Source of the DNA: Macrococcus armenti
Lineage (GTDB): Bacteria; Bacillota; Bacilli; Staphylococcales; Staphylococcaceae
Assembly (NCBI RefSeq): GCF_020097135.1
Contig: NZ_CP083608.1
Coordinates: 2,140,327 to 2,204,326 of the forward strand
DNA: 64,000 bases
Direction of reading: 5' to 3'
Part shown: positions 1 to 12,612 of the stretch, piece after piece
How the letters are laid out: each line of letters opens with the position of its first letter
Numbering within the stretch: the stretch's first letter is position 1
Notes under the pieces: model-generated
What the model was told of the DNA's origin: nothing
Seen by the model: only the letters and a program-made list of their open reading frames with translations
Database searches by the model: none
Position numbers and translations under genes: made by a program

Positions 1-191
1 CCTAACTCGATAATACCATTACGCCCTACTTCACGGATAACTTTAATAAATTCTGGCTCATCAACTTTAACTGAAGTATTGTTTGCACCGAATCCATAAA
101 CTACTGCCGGAATTTTACCTTCGTTTCTGATTTTGTTTAATGAACCTTTCGTTTGTTTACCTTGTCTAATAATTGCTTTTAATGAAGTCAT
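1..191 (-). CDS. rplY: 50S ribosomal protein L25 / general stress protein Ctc, N-terminal part
   Basis: This is the first 63 codons of the L25/Ctc protein, read leftwards and cut by the window edge. The protein opens [17 protein letters not shown] and continues with IPAVVYGFG, which matches the family's 5S-rRNA-binding N-terminal domain. L25/Ctc binds 5S rRNA in the large subunit and in Gram-positives is also a stress protein. The start ATG at 189-191 is preceded by GGAGAAATTATA, a good ribosome binding site. It lies downstream of prs, as in staphylococci, and has its own SigB-type promoter in the gap. The C-terminal domain cannot be judged because it is outside the window. Confidence 0.9.
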   Translation of the reverse strand, partial: MTSLKAIIRQGKQTKGSLNKIRNEGKIPAVVYGFGANNTSVKVDEPEFIKVIREVGRNGIIEL

Positions 192-293
192 TATAATTTC
201 TCCTTTTTTTGCGCCTATTGCGCTCCTACGCTCACCCATCAGTTGTGTTAACCTGCTTGTAAAGCGTTTATTTTGTATGTCTATGTTTTATAT

Positions 294-318
294 ATACCCC
301 GCAAAAATTGTTATAAAC
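294..318 (-). promoter_or_regulatory. SigB-type promoter of rplY/ctc
   Basis: On the minus strand GTTTAT (318-313), a 13-base spacer and GGGTAT (299-294) match the SigB consensus GTTTAA-N12-15-GGGTAT with one mismatch. The site lies about 100 bases upstream of the rplY start. ctc of Bacillus subtilis is a classical SigB target, so the position fits. No transcript data support it here. Confidence 0.65.
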
Positions 319-330
319 ATAAAATATAAA

Positions 331-368
331 AAAAGTTAAAGTGCAGACCATTGCCTGCACTTTAACTT
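331..368 (-). terminator. Terminator after prs
   Basis: The inverted repeat gttaaagtgcag / ctgcactttaac is followed on the minus strand by a run of seven Ts. It begins next to the prs stop codon and separates prs from rplY. Confidence 0.85.
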
Positions 369-369
369 A

Positions 370-1335
370 TTAATCGAATAATATACTTACTGACTCCTGC
401 TCATATACACGAACAATTGCCTGCGCTAATAATTCACCTACTGAAAGTTGTTTAATTTTAGTCGGTTTGTTTTCTTCAGGTAATAAAATTGAATTCGTTA
501 CAACGAGTTCTTTAATCGCTGAATCTGTAATACGTTGGTATGCTGGGCCTGATAATACAGGGTGTGTACAGCATGCATATACTTCTTTTGCACCTTTGTC
601 AATTAACGCTTGTGCCGCTAATGTAATCGTACCTGCTGTATCAATAATATCATCGATAATAATCGCTGTTTTACCATTAATATCACCAACGATATTCATA
701 ACTTCCGCTACATTCGGCTTCGGACGACGTTTATCAATAATTGCAATTGGTGCTTTTAGACGGTCCGCCATTTTACGTGCACGTGTAACCCCACCATGGT
801 CAGGTGATACAACTACGATAGAGTCTTTATCAATTTCTTCTTTTGCATCGAAGTAATCCGCAAGAATTGGCACTCCCATTAAGTGGTCAATCGGAATGTT
901 GAAGAACCCTTGAATTTGAGGTGCGTGTAAATCAAGTGCGATAACGCGATCTGCACCCGCTTTTTCCATCATATCTGCTACTAATTTCGCAGTAATCGGC
1001 TCACGACTTCTTGCTTTACGGTCTTGTCTTGCATAACCGTAATATGGCATAACGATATTAATCGTTTCTGCAGATGCACGCTTTAATGCATCGATCATAA
1101 TTAATAACTCCATTAAATGTTCGTTAACAGGGTTAGATGTTGGTTGTACGATAAATACATCACATCCACGAATACTTTCTTCAATATTAATTTGCACTTC
1201 ACCGTCACTGAAACGTTTAACGCTTGATTTCCCTAATGGAATCCCTACTACTTTAGCGATTTCTTCCGCTAATGGCTTATTACCGTTTAAAGAAAATATT
1301 TTTAAAGATGTGTTTTTGTATTCACTATTCATCAT
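370..1335 (-). CDS. prs: Ribose-phosphate pyrophosphokinase
   Basis: PRPP synthase makes 5-phosphoribosyl-1-pyrophosphate from ribose 5-phosphate and ATP, feeding purine, pyrimidine, histidine and NAD synthesis. The 321-residue length is normal for the bacterial class I enzyme. The signature [11 protein letters not shown] (about residues 135-145) and the PRPP-binding loop [12 protein letters not shown] (about 225-236) are both present. The reading frame starts MMNSEY; either of the two ATGs could be used. It follows glmU closely and ends at a strong terminator. The same cluster holds purR, and xpt-guaB-guaA lie 40 kb away, so several PRPP-linked genes are near the origin. Confidence 0.97.
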   Translation of the reverse strand: MMNSEYKNTSLKIFSLNGNKPLAEEIAKVVGIPLGKSSVKRFSDGEVQINIEESIRGCDVFIVQPTSNPVNEHLMELLIMIDALKRASAETINIVMPYYGYARQDRKARSREPITAKLVADMMEKAGADRVIALDLHAPQIQGFFNIPIDHLMGVPILADYFDAKEEIDKDSIVVVSPDHGGVTRARKMADRLKAPIAIIDKRRPKPNVAEVMNIVGDINGKTAIIIDDIIDTAGTITLAAQALIDKGAKEVYACCTHPVLSGPAYQRITDSAIKELVVTNSILLPEENKPTKIKQLSVGELLAQAIVRVYEQESVSILFD

Positions 1336-1366
1336 TTTTATTTGCCCCCATTTTGAAATATATCGT

Positions 1367-2782
<1,416 letters not shown>

Positions 2783-2857
2783 TCAGTCTATAATATTTTA
2801 ACATAGTTTTTGTATCTATAGGACAATTTTCAAGACAACCCTCTAAACATATTGTAT

Positions 2858-2894
2858 ACAAAAAGAGATCATGTGATGTGTTCACATGACCTCC
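2858..2894 (-). terminator. Terminator after spoVG
   Basis: On the minus strand GGTCATGTGA-loop-TCACATGATC is followed by TTTTT, immediately after the spoVG stop codon and before glmU. Confidence 0.8.
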
Positions 2895-2903
2895 TAAAGA
2901 TAA

Positions 2904-3224
2904 TTATTCACTTTGTTCGTTCGCTTCTTCAGTTTCTGATGCATCTGTATGATGTGCTGTAGGTTCTACAGCTTCGGTCTCATCATAAACTTTCATAACA
3001 GCATCCTGAATTTCCTGACGCATTTCACTATTAATCGGATGTGCGATATCACGGAATTCGCCATCAGAAGTGCGTTTACTCGGCATTGCTACAAACAATC
3101 CGTTATTCCCTTCGATTACACGAAGATCATGCACAACAAACACATCATCTAATGTAATAGATACTAATGCTTTCATTCTACTATCTGTAATTAATTTTCT
3201 CATTCTTACATCTGTGACTTTCAT
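2904..3224 (-). CDS. spoVG: Septation / regulatory protein SpoVG
   Basis: SpoVG is a small DNA- and RNA-binding regulator. In staphylococci it is an effector of the SigB stress response and affects capsule, cell wall and virulence genes; in sporulating bacilli it affects septum placement. The 106-residue product begins [11 protein letters not shown], contains the conserved strand [21 protein letters not shown] (about residues 19-39, shown with 20 or fewer retained features: VHDLRVIEG) and ends in an acidic, poorly conserved tail. It lies 40 bases after ridA, the usual yabJ-spoVG pair. I found no clear SigB promoter upstream of ridA, unlike the S. aureus arrangement. Confidence 0.95.
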   Translation of the reverse strand: MKVTDVRMRKLITDSRMKALVSITLDDVFVVHDLRVIEGNNGLFVAMPSKRTSDGEFRDIAHPINSEMRQEIQDAVMKVYDETEAVEPTAHHTDASETEEANEQSE

Positions 3225-3264
3225 GCTGAATAGCCTCCCAAAATAAATGTAAGTTAATGATCAT

Positions 3265-3639
3265 TTATAATTTCAGGGCTACCGCTTCGATTTCAACCTT
3301 TACATCCTTTGGCAAGCGACTCACTTCAACACAACTTCTTGCAGGTAAATGCGTATGGAAATACTCTCCATAAACTTCATTAATCAGCGGGAAATCATTC
3401 ATGTCGCTAATAAAGATTGTCGTTTTAACAACACTATCTAAACTCGCGCCACTATCCTTTAATACTGCTGATAAGTTTTCAAGAACTTGTTTCGTTTGCG
3501 CTTGAACGTCGTCACTTACAAGCTCTCCTTGAAGCGTTAACGGAATCTGTCCACTCGTATAAACCATATTGTTTACTACAACTGCATGACAGTATGGACC
3601 GATTGCTGCTGGTGCATTTTTAGAAATAACATTTTTCAT
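3265..3639 (-). CDS. ridA: RidA family 2-iminobutanoate/2-iminopropanoate deaminase (YabJ)
   Basis: RidA proteins are trimeric enzymes that hydrolyse reactive enamine/imine intermediates released by PLP enzymes such as threonine dehydratase. The 124-residue product has the family pattern: AIGPYCHAV near residues 11-19, YTSGQIPL near 27-34, and the active-site arginine in [11 protein letters not shown] near 100-110. The stop/start junction with purR shares one base (3639), so the two are probably translationally coupled. In B. subtilis yabJ is needed for full purR function; the adjacency here supports a shared unit purR-ridA-spoVG. Confidence 0.95.
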   Translation of the reverse strand: MKNVISKNAPAAIGPYCHAVVVNNMVYTSGQIPLTLQGELVSDDVQAQTKQVLENLSAVLKDSGASLDSVVKTTIFISDMNDFPLINEVYGEYFHTHLPARSCVEVSRLPKDVKVEIEAVALKL

Positions 3640-4481
3640 TACTCATTTCTCCCTACTTTAGAAAATTTGTCTAAGCAATTGCCTTCTTCAACTGTAAAAG
3701 ATTGATTATACTCATCAACATCCGATAATTTCACCAAAGAGGTATAGTCCTGAATTAAACGATTCTTAACTTCTTTCGATTCTACAAGTACTGTTACCCC
3801 TTTTACGGTTGCTTTAAACTCATTCATCAAATTCATAACACCCGTTATAGAACCACCCGCTCGCATGAAATCATCAACGATTAATACTTTCGATCCTTCC
3901 GGCAATGTACGTTTTGATAATACCATTGTCTCTATCTTACGTGAAGATCCTGAAACATAATTAATCGACACTGTAGACCCTTCAGTCACTTTATTATCCT
4001 TTCGAATAACAACGACCGGTAAATTCATAATGCCCGCTACTGCATTTGCCAGGGAAATTCCTTTTGTTGCTATCGTTACAACGGCGTCTATTTCCCTATT
4101 CATATACATCGTAGCTATCAGCTTTCCGACCTGGTTTAGTAATCTAGGGTTTCCTACAACATCGGACATAAATAAGTAACCACCTGGAAGCAGTCTTTCT
4201 TTTTCCTGAAGCATCGTACATAACGTTTTTATCAATCTTTCTGCTTCATCATAATACATACGATGTTTGAACATGACGCCACCGCTTGCACCTGCTGTTG
4301 TCGTAATAATGCCAATTTCTTCTTTTTCAAATGTATCTTTAATTATTTGTACGTCTTCACTTATAGATGACTTTGCTTGTCCGAATTTTTCTACAAAATA
4401 TGTTAACGGTACAAGTTCATTTGGATGACTGAGCAAATAACTCGTCATATATACGATACGCTCGCTCCTTTTAAACTTCAT
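3639..4481 (-). CDS. purR: Purine operon repressor PurR
   Basis: PurR represses purine synthesis genes and is released from DNA by PRPP. It has a winged-helix N-terminal domain (residues 1-75, opening [20 protein letters not shown]) and a catalytically inactive phosphoribosyltransferase domain with the PRPP loop [13 protein letters not shown] near residues 203-215. The 280-residue length is close to the staphylococcal protein. The 3' end joins ridA. A PurBox-like sequence lies upstream near 4524-4535, so autoregulation is plausible. Confidence 0.95.
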   Translation of the reverse strand: MKFKRSERIVYMTSYLLSHPNELVPLTYFVEKFGQAKSSISEDVQIIKDTFEKEEIGIITTTAGASGGVMFKHRMYYDEAERLIKTLCTMLQEKERLLPGGYLFMSDVVGNPRLLNQVGKLIATMYMNREIDAVVTIATKGISLANAVAGIMNLPVVVIRKDNKVTEGSTVSINYVSGSSRKIETMVLSKRTLPEGSKVLIVDDFMRAGGSITGVMNLMNEFKATVKGVTVLVESKEVKNRLIQDYTSLVKLSDVDEYNQSFTVEEGNCLDKFSKVGRNE

Positions 4482-4504
4482 AAAACCCCTCTTTTACGCA
4501 TAAT

Positions 4505-4540
4505 ATACGTATAATATACCACAAATGTTCGTGTTTTACC
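4505..4540 (-). promoter_or_regulatory. purR upstream region with a PurBox-like site
   Basis: On the minus strand AACACGAACATT (4535-4524) resembles the PurBox core CGAAC within A/T-rich flanks. It is followed by a direct repeat of ataatatac that includes -10-like TATTAT sequences just upstream of purR. A second, inverted PurBox at the usual spacing is not obvious, so this is a suggestion only. Confidence 0.35.
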
Positions 4541-5391
4541 TACCCTAACATTCTTACCATATACACTTCTTTACAGCAGCCTTTTAATGCATTTACAATT
4601 CCTTTTGCCTGTCTTTCTTTCGCTGCAAGGCCATATACAGTCGGACCACTACCACTCATCATCGCCGCATCCGCACCTGCTTTCATCATCGTATCTTTCA
4701 GCATCTGAATAACCGGATGCATTTCAATCGTCACAGGCTCCAGACGATTTCCAAGCGACTGTATCATCTCCTGATAGTCACCGGATTCAATTGCCGTTTT
4801 ACAACGTGCATTATCGATGACGTCATGTGGCGCTGTTAAATCAAGCGCGCCATAAACTTCTTGAGTTGATACACTAATTTCCGGTTTCGCTAATACAACC
4901 CAGCATGCCGGAGGTTTCGGTAAGTGCTCAAGCACTTCTCCACGCCCCTTACATAACGTTGTCTTACCATGGACGCAAAACGGAATATCTGATCCAATTT
5001 CGCTGGACAGCTCTGCAAGTGTATCAAGTGATAATCCTAAATTAAAGAGTCTGTTCATCCCTCTAAATGTCGCTGCCGCATCGCTTGAACCTCCCGCAAG
5101 CCCTGCAGCTATCGGAATCGTTTTATCAAGCGTAATCGTTACACCTTGTTTTAAGTCATAGCGTTCCATCATTAATTGTGCCGCTTTATATGCTAAGTTA
5201 CGATGATCATTCGGTACGTAACGATGTTCAATTTTGAGTACTATTCTTTTGTCCTTGCGTTTCTCTAATGTTAGCCTGTCATACAAATCAACAGTTGTCA
5301 TAATCATCTCAACTTCATGATAGCCATCACTTCTTTTAAACAGCGTATCAAGTGTTAAATTTATTTTTGCCGGTGCATTTTCATAAATCAT
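4540..5391 (-). CDS. ispE: 4-diphosphocytidyl-2-C-methyl-D-erythritol kinase
   Basis: This is a GHMP-family kinase. The annotated reaction phosphorylates CDP-methylerythritol in the MEP isoprenoid pathway. Motifs visible are APAKINLTL near residue 5, and the ATP loop [15 protein letters not shown] near 93-107. Staphylococci use the mevalonate pathway but keep an ispE-like gene at this locus, so its real substrate in this organism is uncertain. The start is set at the ATG at 5389-5391 ([11 protein letters not shown]) behind GAGGA; the longer frame to 5445 is not supported. It gives 283 residues. Confidence 0.85.
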   Translation of the reverse strand: MIYENAPAKINLTLDTLFKRSDGYHEVEMIMTTVDLYDRLTLEKRKDKRIVLKIEHRYVPNDHRNLAYKAAQLMMERYDLKQGVTITLDKTIPIAAGLAGGSSDAAATFRGMNRLFNLGLSLDTLAELSSEIGSDIPFCVHGKTTLCKGRGEVLEHLPKPPACWVVLAKPEISVSTQEVYGALDLTAPHDVIDNARCKTAIESGDYQEMIQSLGNRLEPVTIEMHPVIQMLKDTMMKAGADAAMMSGSGPTVYGLAAKERQAKGIVNALKGCCKEVYMVRMLG

Positions 5392-5473
5392 ATCGTGTCC
5401 TCGCTCATTAATTAATAAAGCTATTTTATCACAATTCGATTTCAAAATTTAAAATATAAGAAAAGAAAAATAA

Positions 5474-5505
5474 AAAACTGAGACGCATATTCGTCTCAGT
5501 TCTTT
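5474..5505 (-). terminator. Terminator after veg
   Basis: The inverted repeat actgagacg / cgtctcagt with flanking A/T tracts follows the veg stop codon. It could work in either direction but only minus-strand genes abut it. Confidence 0.75.
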
Positions 5506-5513
5506 ATCGATGG

Positions 5514-5777
5514 TTATTGTACAAGAAATTCTTCTTGTTGATCATTTACAAATGTTACTTGTACGTTTTCTGTTAAAACGTCAGTGTATGTATAAGACAC
5601 ACGCTCAAAATTATGTTGCTCCTGGTCTAACTCGACCACGAAAACTGATGGATAAGTTTCTTTAAGCACGCCACGGCGCTCAATTAACTTTTTACGTCCT
5701 CCATTAGCTCTTAGTACAATTCGATTACCTAACTGACAGTCAAGAATTTTTTTGATGTCTACTAATGTTTTTGGCAT
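5514..5777 (-). CDS. veg: Veg protein
   Basis: This is the short (87-residue) Veg protein, conserved between ksgA and ispE in Firmicutes. It starts [13 protein letters not shown] and contains the typical basic stretch [14 protein letters not shown] near residues 24-37. In B. subtilis Veg is very strongly expressed and promotes biofilm formation by antagonising SinR. That role is unlikely to carry over directly because no SinR is visible here. A terminator follows it and an A/T-rich leader precedes it, so it looks like a single-gene unit. Confidence 0.92.
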   Translation of the reverse strand: MPKTLVDIKKILDCQLGNRIVLRANGGRKKLIERRGVLKETYPSVFVVELDQEQHNFERVSYTYTDVLTENVQVTFVNDQQEEFLVQ

Positions 5778-5875
5778 AATGACCCACCTCGCTATACCAT
5801 TTATTATAGCATAATAACATTAAAATGTAAATAAAATTTTTAATTTTATCAATTATATTTTATGTTGTCAATATT

Positions 5876-6766
5876 TTAAATCACTAATTCGGGATATTTT
5901 TTCATGTTATTAGCAAGATTCGCATAATCATTTAAATCGAGACTCTCCCCTCGTCTCGTAGGCGCTACACCACTTGCTTCCAGCCATTCCATAATACGTT
6001 CTTTATGAACTTTACTCTCTTGGATTAAGCTCATATAATTGTTTAAAATCGTCTTTCTGCGCTGTACAAATGCGCCACGCGTTAATTTAAAGAATAACTG
6101 TTCATCCTCTACTTGTACATGTGGTTTATCAAGCGTTGTCAGCTTTACAACAAGTGAATCCACATTCGGTGGTGGCATGAACACACCTTTAGGCACGACC
6201 ATTACACGTTTAACATCTGTATAGTACTGGACAGCAATCGATAATGATCCATACGCTTTCGTTGATGGTAACGCCGTTAGACGTTCTCCAACTTCCTTTT
6301 GCATCATGACTACATAACTATTAATATTTAAGTGTTGTTCCAGTAATCCCATTAATATCGGCGTCGTAATATAGTATGGTAAGTTTGCCACAACAAATAC
6401 TTGATCACACTCGCTTAAATGCGCATTAATTGCTTCACTTACATTCGCTTTTAATATATCTTCGTTAATCACAGTGACATTATCATACGGGCTTAATGTT
6501 TCCCCGAGTATCGGTATTAAACGCTGATCAATTTCAAATGCCAGTACATGTTTTGCATGTTTCGCTAACTGCTCTGTTAAACTTCCCATACCTGGACCAA
6601 TTTCAATAACACCAGACGTCTTATCAATACCAGCTGCATCGATAATATTTCTAATTACATTCGTATCAATTAAAAAGTTCTGACCGAGACTTTTCTTAAA
6701 TTTAAATCCATATTGCTCTAATAATTGTTTCGTACGCGACGGTGTTGCAATATCGTTATATTCCAT
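5876..6766 (-). CDS. ksgA: 16S rRNA (adenine1518-N6/adenine1519-N6)-dimethyltransferase
   Basis: KsgA (RsmA) dimethylates two adjacent adenines in the 3'-terminal hairpin of 16S rRNA and acts as a late 30S assembly checkpoint. The SAM motif [13 protein letters not shown] is near residues 53-65 and the catalytic NLPYYITTP near 128-136. The length of 296 is typical. The start ATG shares one base with the rnmV stop region, indicating coupling of the two RNA-processing genes. Confidence 0.97.
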   Translation of the reverse strand: MEYNDIATPSRTKQLLEQYGFKFKKSLGQNFLIDTNVIRNIIDAAGIDKTSGVIEIGPGMGSLTEQLAKHAKHVLAFEIDQRLIPILGETLSPYDNVTVINEDILKANVSEAINAHLSECDQVFVVANLPYYITTPILMGLLEQHLNINSYVVMMQKEVGERLTALPSTKAYGSLSIAVQYYTDVKRVMVVPKGVFMPPPNVDSLVVKLTTLDKPHVQVEDEQLFFKLTRGAFVQRRKTILNNYMSLIQESKVHKERIMEWLEASGVAPTRRGESLDLNDYANLANNMKKYPELVI

Positions 6767-7311
6767 TATTTCTCTCCTTTATTGTGTAATGCATCATATA
6801 CATCTGCTTCTGTTATACCAAAAGCATTTAATCTATGAAATAATTGCTTACCATTGCAGTAACCAATTTTTAAGTACTTGCATACATTTTTTCGTTTTTC
6901 CTTTGCATATGGTCCGACAATTAATCCATTATCGACTAAAAATGCCTTACTGACAGTCTCATACGTATGATCAAACGGTGTTGATACATGTATCAATGCA
7001 TCCTGAATTGCTTCGATTGGAGCATGTTCTATACCGATTTTACCACGTTTATTCACAGCAACATCTGCATCGATAAAAGCATGCTTTACATTAGGAACAT
7101 AATTTTCAATCGTCTTTCTAATTTTATTTCCTGGGTAATCTGGATCAGTTAAAACGATGACCCCTCTGACATCAGCCGCATGCTTAATCGCGTCAAGTGT
7201 CGCCTCATCAATAGCCGATCCGTTCGTCTCTATCGTATCACATGTTACTGCAAGCTTGACGCGTGTCGTATCATCTTTACCTTCAACTACAATGATTTCA
7301 TTGATTTTCAT
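6766..7311 (-). CDS. rnmV: Ribonuclease M5
   Basis: RNase M5 performs the final maturation of 5S rRNA in low-GC Gram-positives. The Toprim domain is clear: IVVEGKDD near residues 7-14 and [14 protein letters not shown] near 54-67 with the catalytic acidic residues. The 181-residue length fits. It lies between tatD and ksgA, the conserved order, and overlaps ksgA by one base. Its probable substrate, 5S rRNA, is encoded 10 kb away. Confidence 0.96.
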   Translation of the reverse strand: MKINEIIVVEGKDDTTRVKLAVTCDTIETNGSAIDEATLDAIKHAADVRGVIVLTDPDYPGNKIRKTIENYVPNVKHAFIDADVAVNKRGKIGIEHAPIEAIQDALIHVSTPFDHTYETVSKAFLVDNGLIVGPYAKEKRKNVCKYLKIGYCNGKQLFHRLNAFGITEADVYDALHNKGEK

Positions 7312-7363
7312 CTACATCTTCCTTAATTCTTTAGCTTCGCACTAAATTATACTTGAAATAAAG

Positions 7364-7391
7364 AAAAAAGACCATGTATCCATGGTCTTAA
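7364..7391 (-). terminator. Terminator after tatD
   Basis: Minus-strand AAGACCATG-GATA-CATGGTCTT followed by TTTTTTC lies between the tatD stop codon and rnmV. Confidence 0.85.
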
Positions 7392-7398
7392 TCTCTAT

Positions 7399-8163
7399 TT
7401 ATAGGTTAAACAGTCGTTCTGCATTTTCTGTCGTTTGTCGTGCAACCGTTTCAAATGACACACCGCGTAACGCTGCTATTTCTTCAGCAACAAGCTTAAC
7501 GTGCATCGGTTCATTGCGCTTTCCACGATATGGATGCGGTGTTAAGTAAGGTGCATCTGTTTCAACGAGCAGCTTATCAAGTGGTACGTGTTTGGCAACT
7601 TCTTTTGGTTGCTTTGCATTCTTAAATGTAACTGGACCACCTAATGAAATAACAAAGTTCAGCTTCAGTACTTCATCACACGTTTCCGGGCTGCCACTAA
7701 AGCTATGCATCACACCGCCAACTTCCTGTGCATTTTCCGACTTCAGTATTTCGATAACATCCTGAGTCGCCTCACGGTTATGAATTACAATCGGTAAATT
7801 CACTTCTTTTGCAAGTTGAATCTGGCGTTTAAACACTTTTTTCTGTACGTCTTTCGGCGATTTATCCCAATGATAATCTAAGCCCATCTCACCAATCGCA
7901 ACTATTTTAGGATGTTTACATAAATCTTTAATCCATTCATAATGTTCATCAGTGAAATCAATCGCATCAACCGGATGCCATCCGATGACACCATAAACGA
8001 AATCATATGCATCAATGAGACGCATCGTACGCTTAATTGTTTTCTCATCAAACCCAACTACAATCATACGATCGATGCCATTCTCACGCGCTCTATCAAT
8101 AACGTCCTGTAAATCTTCGTCGTACTGGTCTGCATTCAAATGTACATGTGTATCGATTAACAC
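7399..8163 (-). CDS. TatD family metal-dependent hydrolase
   Basis: TatD proteins are TIM-barrel metal-dependent nucleases/hydrolases of the amidohydrolase fold. Metal ligands are visible in DTHVHL near the N-terminus, the glutamate of GEMGLDYHW, the histidine of IVIHNRE and the late aspartate of VETDAPYLTP. I choose the GTG at 8161-8163 as the start because AGGAG sits just upstream and the protein then opens (M)LIDTHVHLNADQYDED like staphylococcal TatD. The longer frame to 8202 would run into metG. This gives 254 residues. It follows metG directly. Confidence 0.93.
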   Translation of the reverse strand: MLIDTHVHLNADQYDEDLQDVIDRARENGIDRMIVVGFDEKTIKRTMRLIDAYDFVYGVIGWHPVDAIDFTDEHYEWIKDLCKHPKIVAIGEMGLDYHWDKSPKDVQKKVFKRQIQLAKEVNLPIVIHNREATQDVIEILKSENAQEVGGVMHSFSGSPETCDEVLKLNFVISLGGPVTFKNAKQPKEVAKHVPLDKLLVETDAPYLTPHPYRGKRNEPMHVKLVAEEIAALRGVSFETVARQTTENAERLFNL

Positions 8164-8176
8164 AATATCACTCCTA

Positions 8177-10153
<1,977 letters not shown>

Positions 10154-10323
10154 TCATCTTTACTTATTAAATATACATAAAAACAAGCTTTTTTTCAATA
10201 TTACTAATACTTACAATTCGACATGTTTGCAAAAATAATACATATAATTACCTATTATTAATATTAATTATAATTAACAAACATTACTGTTATATTACAT
10301 TTCTGTTTTATAAATTGATATCA

Positions 10324-10352
10324 TTGACTTTGTAAAAAAACGGTAGTAAACT
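10324..10352 (+). promoter_or_regulatory. abrB promoter
   Basis: TTGACT (10324-10329), a 17-base spacer and TAAACT (10347-10352) form a SigA-type promoter. The predicted transcript start near 10359 is about 80 bases upstream of the abrB start codon. Confidence 0.6.
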
Positions 10353-10363
10353 CTAATTAAGAC

Positions 10364-10394
10364 AAATGTCGAACAAATTACTTCGAATGTCGAA
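10364..10394 (+). repeat. Pair of ATGTCGAA direct repeats in the abrB leader
   Basis: ATGTCGAA occurs at 10366-10373 and 10387-10394, 21 bases (two helical turns) apart, just downstream of the predicted start of transcription. A third, inverted copy lies near 10213-10220. The placement suggests an operator, possibly for autoregulation by AbrB, which is autorepressed in Bacillus. Confidence 0.5.
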
Positions 10395-10439
10395 TTTACT
10401 GATATTAATTAAATATACTATTATATGGAGGAAATTATA

Positions 10440-10718
10440 ATGAAATCTACGGGTATTGTAAGAAAAGTTGACGAATTAGGACGTGTAGTAATTCCTATCG
10501 AATTACGTCGTATTTTAGATATCGCTGAGAAAGATGCTTTAGAAATTTACACAGATGCTGATAAAATTATTCTTAAGAAATATAAGCCAAGCATGACATG
10601 TGCTGTAACTGGTGATGTTTCTGAAGACAACTACTTATTAGCGGGTGGTAAAATCGTATTAAGTAAAGAAGGTATTGCTCAATTACTTAAAGAAATCGAA
10701 GAAAAAGAAGGAAAGTAA
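10440..10718 (+). CDS. abrB: AbrB family transition-state regulator
   Basis: AbrB is a small dimeric DNA-binding protein with a swapped-hairpin fold that represses many stationary-phase genes in Bacillus. The N-terminal DNA-binding domain is very clear: STGIVRKVDELGRVVIPIEL near residues 3-22 with the conserved arginines. The start ATG at 10440 has GGAGG eight bases upstream, so the earlier in-frame codon at 10425 is not used. The product is 92 residues. It is the only plus-strand gene in this block and stands alone between its promoter and a two-way terminator. Confidence 0.93.
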   Translation: MKSTGIVRKVDELGRVVIPIELRRILDIAEKDALEIYTDADKIILKKYKPSMTCAVTGDVSEDNYLLAGGKIVLSKEGIAQLLKEIEEKEGK

Positions 10719-10731
10719 TAACTTTTCTAAT

Positions 10732-10770
10732 ATAAAAGGCATCACGGATTTTGTCCGTGATGCCTTTTAG
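10732..10770. terminator. Bidirectional terminator between abrB and rsmI
   Basis: The long perfect inverted repeat aaaaggcatcacgga / tccgtgatgcctttt serves both the plus-strand abrB and the minus-strand rsmI. The rsmI stop codon lies in its right edge. Confidence 0.9.
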
Positions 10771-11603
10771 CTTTCTATATGATATATTTCATACACTTCA
10801 TTCTTCTTCATATCTCGATCTATTGCAGTTTGCTTAATCGCATCTTTAGAGCGCATACCTTCATCAATATAATGCACAACATGGTCATACACTGTTAGCG
10901 ATGCCCACCAATGCACTTTATCCGCTTCGTCCATTGCATCAATAACAATCACAAATTCACCTTTTAAGTTGATGTCGTCTTCTAATCTATCGTATATTTC
11001 TGAAACAGATGCAGTAACAACTTGCTCAAATTTCTTTGTGAGTTCTCTTGCTACTGCCACTTTTCTATTGCGATCAATTTCCATAATCGTTTCGATTGTA
11101 TGTTTCACGCGAAACGGCGACTCATAAATAATAACTGTATGCGGTAATGTCATTAGTGATTCCAGACGCGCTTTCTTCTCTTTATCCTTTCTAGGCAAAA
11201 AGCCATCAAATAAAAATGAATACGATGCAATGCCGCTTGTCATCAAGGCTGAAAGTGCTGCATTTGGTCCTGGAATCGTTTCAACGTTTATACCTTTGTT
11301 GCGACATTCTACAACGAGTTCGAATCCCGGATCACTAATGAGTGGTAATCCTGCATCTGATACGAGTGCAATCGTATGGCCACCTTCAAGATCATTTATT
11401 AATTGCGCTGTAACTTTATCTTTATTATGTTCATGATAGCTTTTTAATGGTGTTGCTATTTCATAATGCATCGTTAGCTTCTTCGTAACACGTGTATCTT
11501 CACAATAAATAAAGTCTGCTTCTTTTAACGTTCTAATTGCACGAAACGTAATATCTTCTAAATTACCGATTGGGGTTCCTACTAAATATAACGTACCTGT
11601 CAT
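10767..11603 (-). CDS. rsmI: 16S rRNA (cytidine1402-2'-O)-methyltransferase
   Basis: RsmI methylates the ribose of C1402 in the decoding centre. It belongs to the tetrapyrrole methylase fold: [14 protein letters not shown] near residues 9-22 and [15 protein letters not shown] near 80-94 are the family motifs. The 278-residue length is normal. The start overlaps the end of yazA by four bases (11600-11603). A parS-like 16-mer lies inside the gene at 11101-11116. Confidence 0.95.
   Translation of the reverse strand: MTGTLYLVGTPIGNLEDITFRAIRTLKEADFIYCEDTRVTKKLTMHYEIATPLKSYHEHNKDKVTAQLINDLEGGHTIALVSDAGLPLISDPGFELVVECRNKGINVETIPGPNAALSALMTSGIASYSFLFDGFLPRKDKEKKARLESLMTLPHTVIIYESPFRVKHTIETIMEIDRNRKVAVARELTKKFEQVVTASVSEIYDRLEDDINLKGEFVIVIDAMDEADKVHWWASLTVYDHVVHYIDEGMRSKDAIKQTAIDRDMKKNEVYEIYHIES
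11101..11116. other. parS-like site inside rsmI
   Basis: TGTTTCACGCGAAACG matches the parS consensus TGTTTCACGTGAAACA at 14 of 16 positions and keeps the TTTCACG-GAAA core. It is about 53 kb from oriC, within the zone where parS sites cluster in Firmicutes. Confidence 0.5.
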
Positions 11604-11854
11604 TCGATCTCTCCTTTAATAAGCTTTAGTTTCTGTGCTCTCGTCAATTGTTTAATCGCGTATTCTCTCTGCATCGCTGCACGTTTTGTCTCAAAGTGTT
11701 CCTCGTAAACACGATGTACTGGTAAACGTACACGCGTATACTTTGCTCCCTTTCCTTCGTTATGCGCTGCAAGTCTTCTATCTAGATGTGTTGTATACCC
11801 CGTATATAGCGTATCGTCTGCACACTTTAATATGTAAACATAATGATTATCCAT
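11600..11854 (-). CDS. GIY-YIG domain protein (YazA family)
   Basis: This is a short stand-alone GIY-YIG endonuclease-fold protein. The signature appears as [17 protein letters not shown] near the N-terminus, with the arginine in LDRRLAAHN and the glutamate in [10 protein letters not shown]. YazA-type proteins are conserved between the trmN6 and rsmI genes in Firmicutes; their role is unproven, with DNA repair suggested. The start is the ATG at 11852-11854, six bases after GAGG; the upstream ATG overlaps that ribosome binding site. It overlaps the end of trmN6 by eight bases. The product is 84 residues. Confidence 0.88.
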   Translation of the reverse strand: MDNHYVYILKCADDTLYTGYTTHLDRRLAAHNEGKGAKYTRVRLPVHRVYEEHFETKRAAMQREYAIKQLTRAQKLKLIKGEIE

Positions 11855-12575
11855 AATAAACCTCATTCATACTTTCTGAATATGTATCATCTTCATTATA
11901 GATATAAAATGGCTGACTAATCTTCATATCCGGTTTCCCACCTTTAATACCTTCAACAACAATTGTTATCGCCTGTGGCTTAGATTGCTTTGAATATATC
12001 GGAATTAATCTTTTCGGTTCAACACCGTTTAATCTCATATCTATCAATACATCCGCAAGACGATCTGCTCTTTGTACGACTACAAGTTTCCCACCTTGTT
12101 TCAGCAAATGATTTGATGCCTTAACACAATCAGAGAAACTACACATTACTTCATGGCGTGCAATGCGATGTGCCTCCTTTATATGCTGAAATGTTTGATT
12201 TTCCCTAAAATAAGGTGGATTGCATGTAACGATATCAAATTGACTCGGGGTAAATATACTTTGCACATCTTTTAAGTCCATATGATGCATCGTAATATGG
12301 TCTTCTAATTTGTTATGCTGAATCGTTCTCGACGCCATATCAACTAAAGCTTCCTGAATTTCTATTGCTTCTATATGCATCTGTGTGCGATGCGTAAGCA
12401 ATAACGGAATAATACCGTTACCCGAACACAAATCCATAATTTTATCTTTTGGACGTAATTTTGTAAAATGAGCGAGCAGTAGCGCATCTGTTGAAAACGA
12501 AAAAACGTCATCGTTTTGTATTATGTATAATTTCTCTTTAATTAGCTGGTCAAATCTTTCATTTGCTTTTAACAT
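11847..12575 (-). CDS. tRNA1(Val) (adenine37-N6)-methyltransferase family protein
   Basis: This is a Rossmann-fold SAM methyltransferase of the TrmN6/YfiC (B. subtilis YabB) family. [13 protein letters not shown] near residues 49-61 is the SAM-binding motif and NPPYF near residues 122-126 the N6-adenine catalytic motif. The 242-residue length fits. It sits between yabA and yazA, the conserved order. Target specificity is inferred from the family. Confidence 0.88.
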   Translation of the reverse strand: MLKANERFDQLIKEKLYIIQNDDVFSFSTDALLLAHFTKLRPKDKIMDLCSGNGIIPLLLTHRTQMHIEAIEIQEALVDMASRTIQHNKLEDHITMHHMDLKDVQSIFTPSQFDIVTCNPPYFRENQTFQHIKEAHRIARHEVMCSFSDCVKASNHLLKQGGKLVVVQRADRLADVLIDMRLNGVEPKRLIPIYSKQSKPQAITIVVEGIKGGKPDMKISQPFYIYNEDDTYSESMNEVYYG

Positions 12576-12584
12576 AAGTACCCT

Positions 12585-12611
12585 CCAATAAAAAAAGGCT
12601 TTACGCCTTTT
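12585..12611 (-). terminator. Hairpin after yabA
   Basis: aaaaaggc-ttta-cgccttttt lies between the yabA stop codon and trmN6, with T runs on both strands. It is short, so partial read-through into trmN6 is likely. Confidence 0.6.
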
Positions 12612-12612
12612 T

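Noticed and set aside
133..339. Plus-strand frame of 68 codons across the rplY start and the intergenic region
   Set aside because: It runs antisense to rplY and over its promoter, and has no ribosome binding site.
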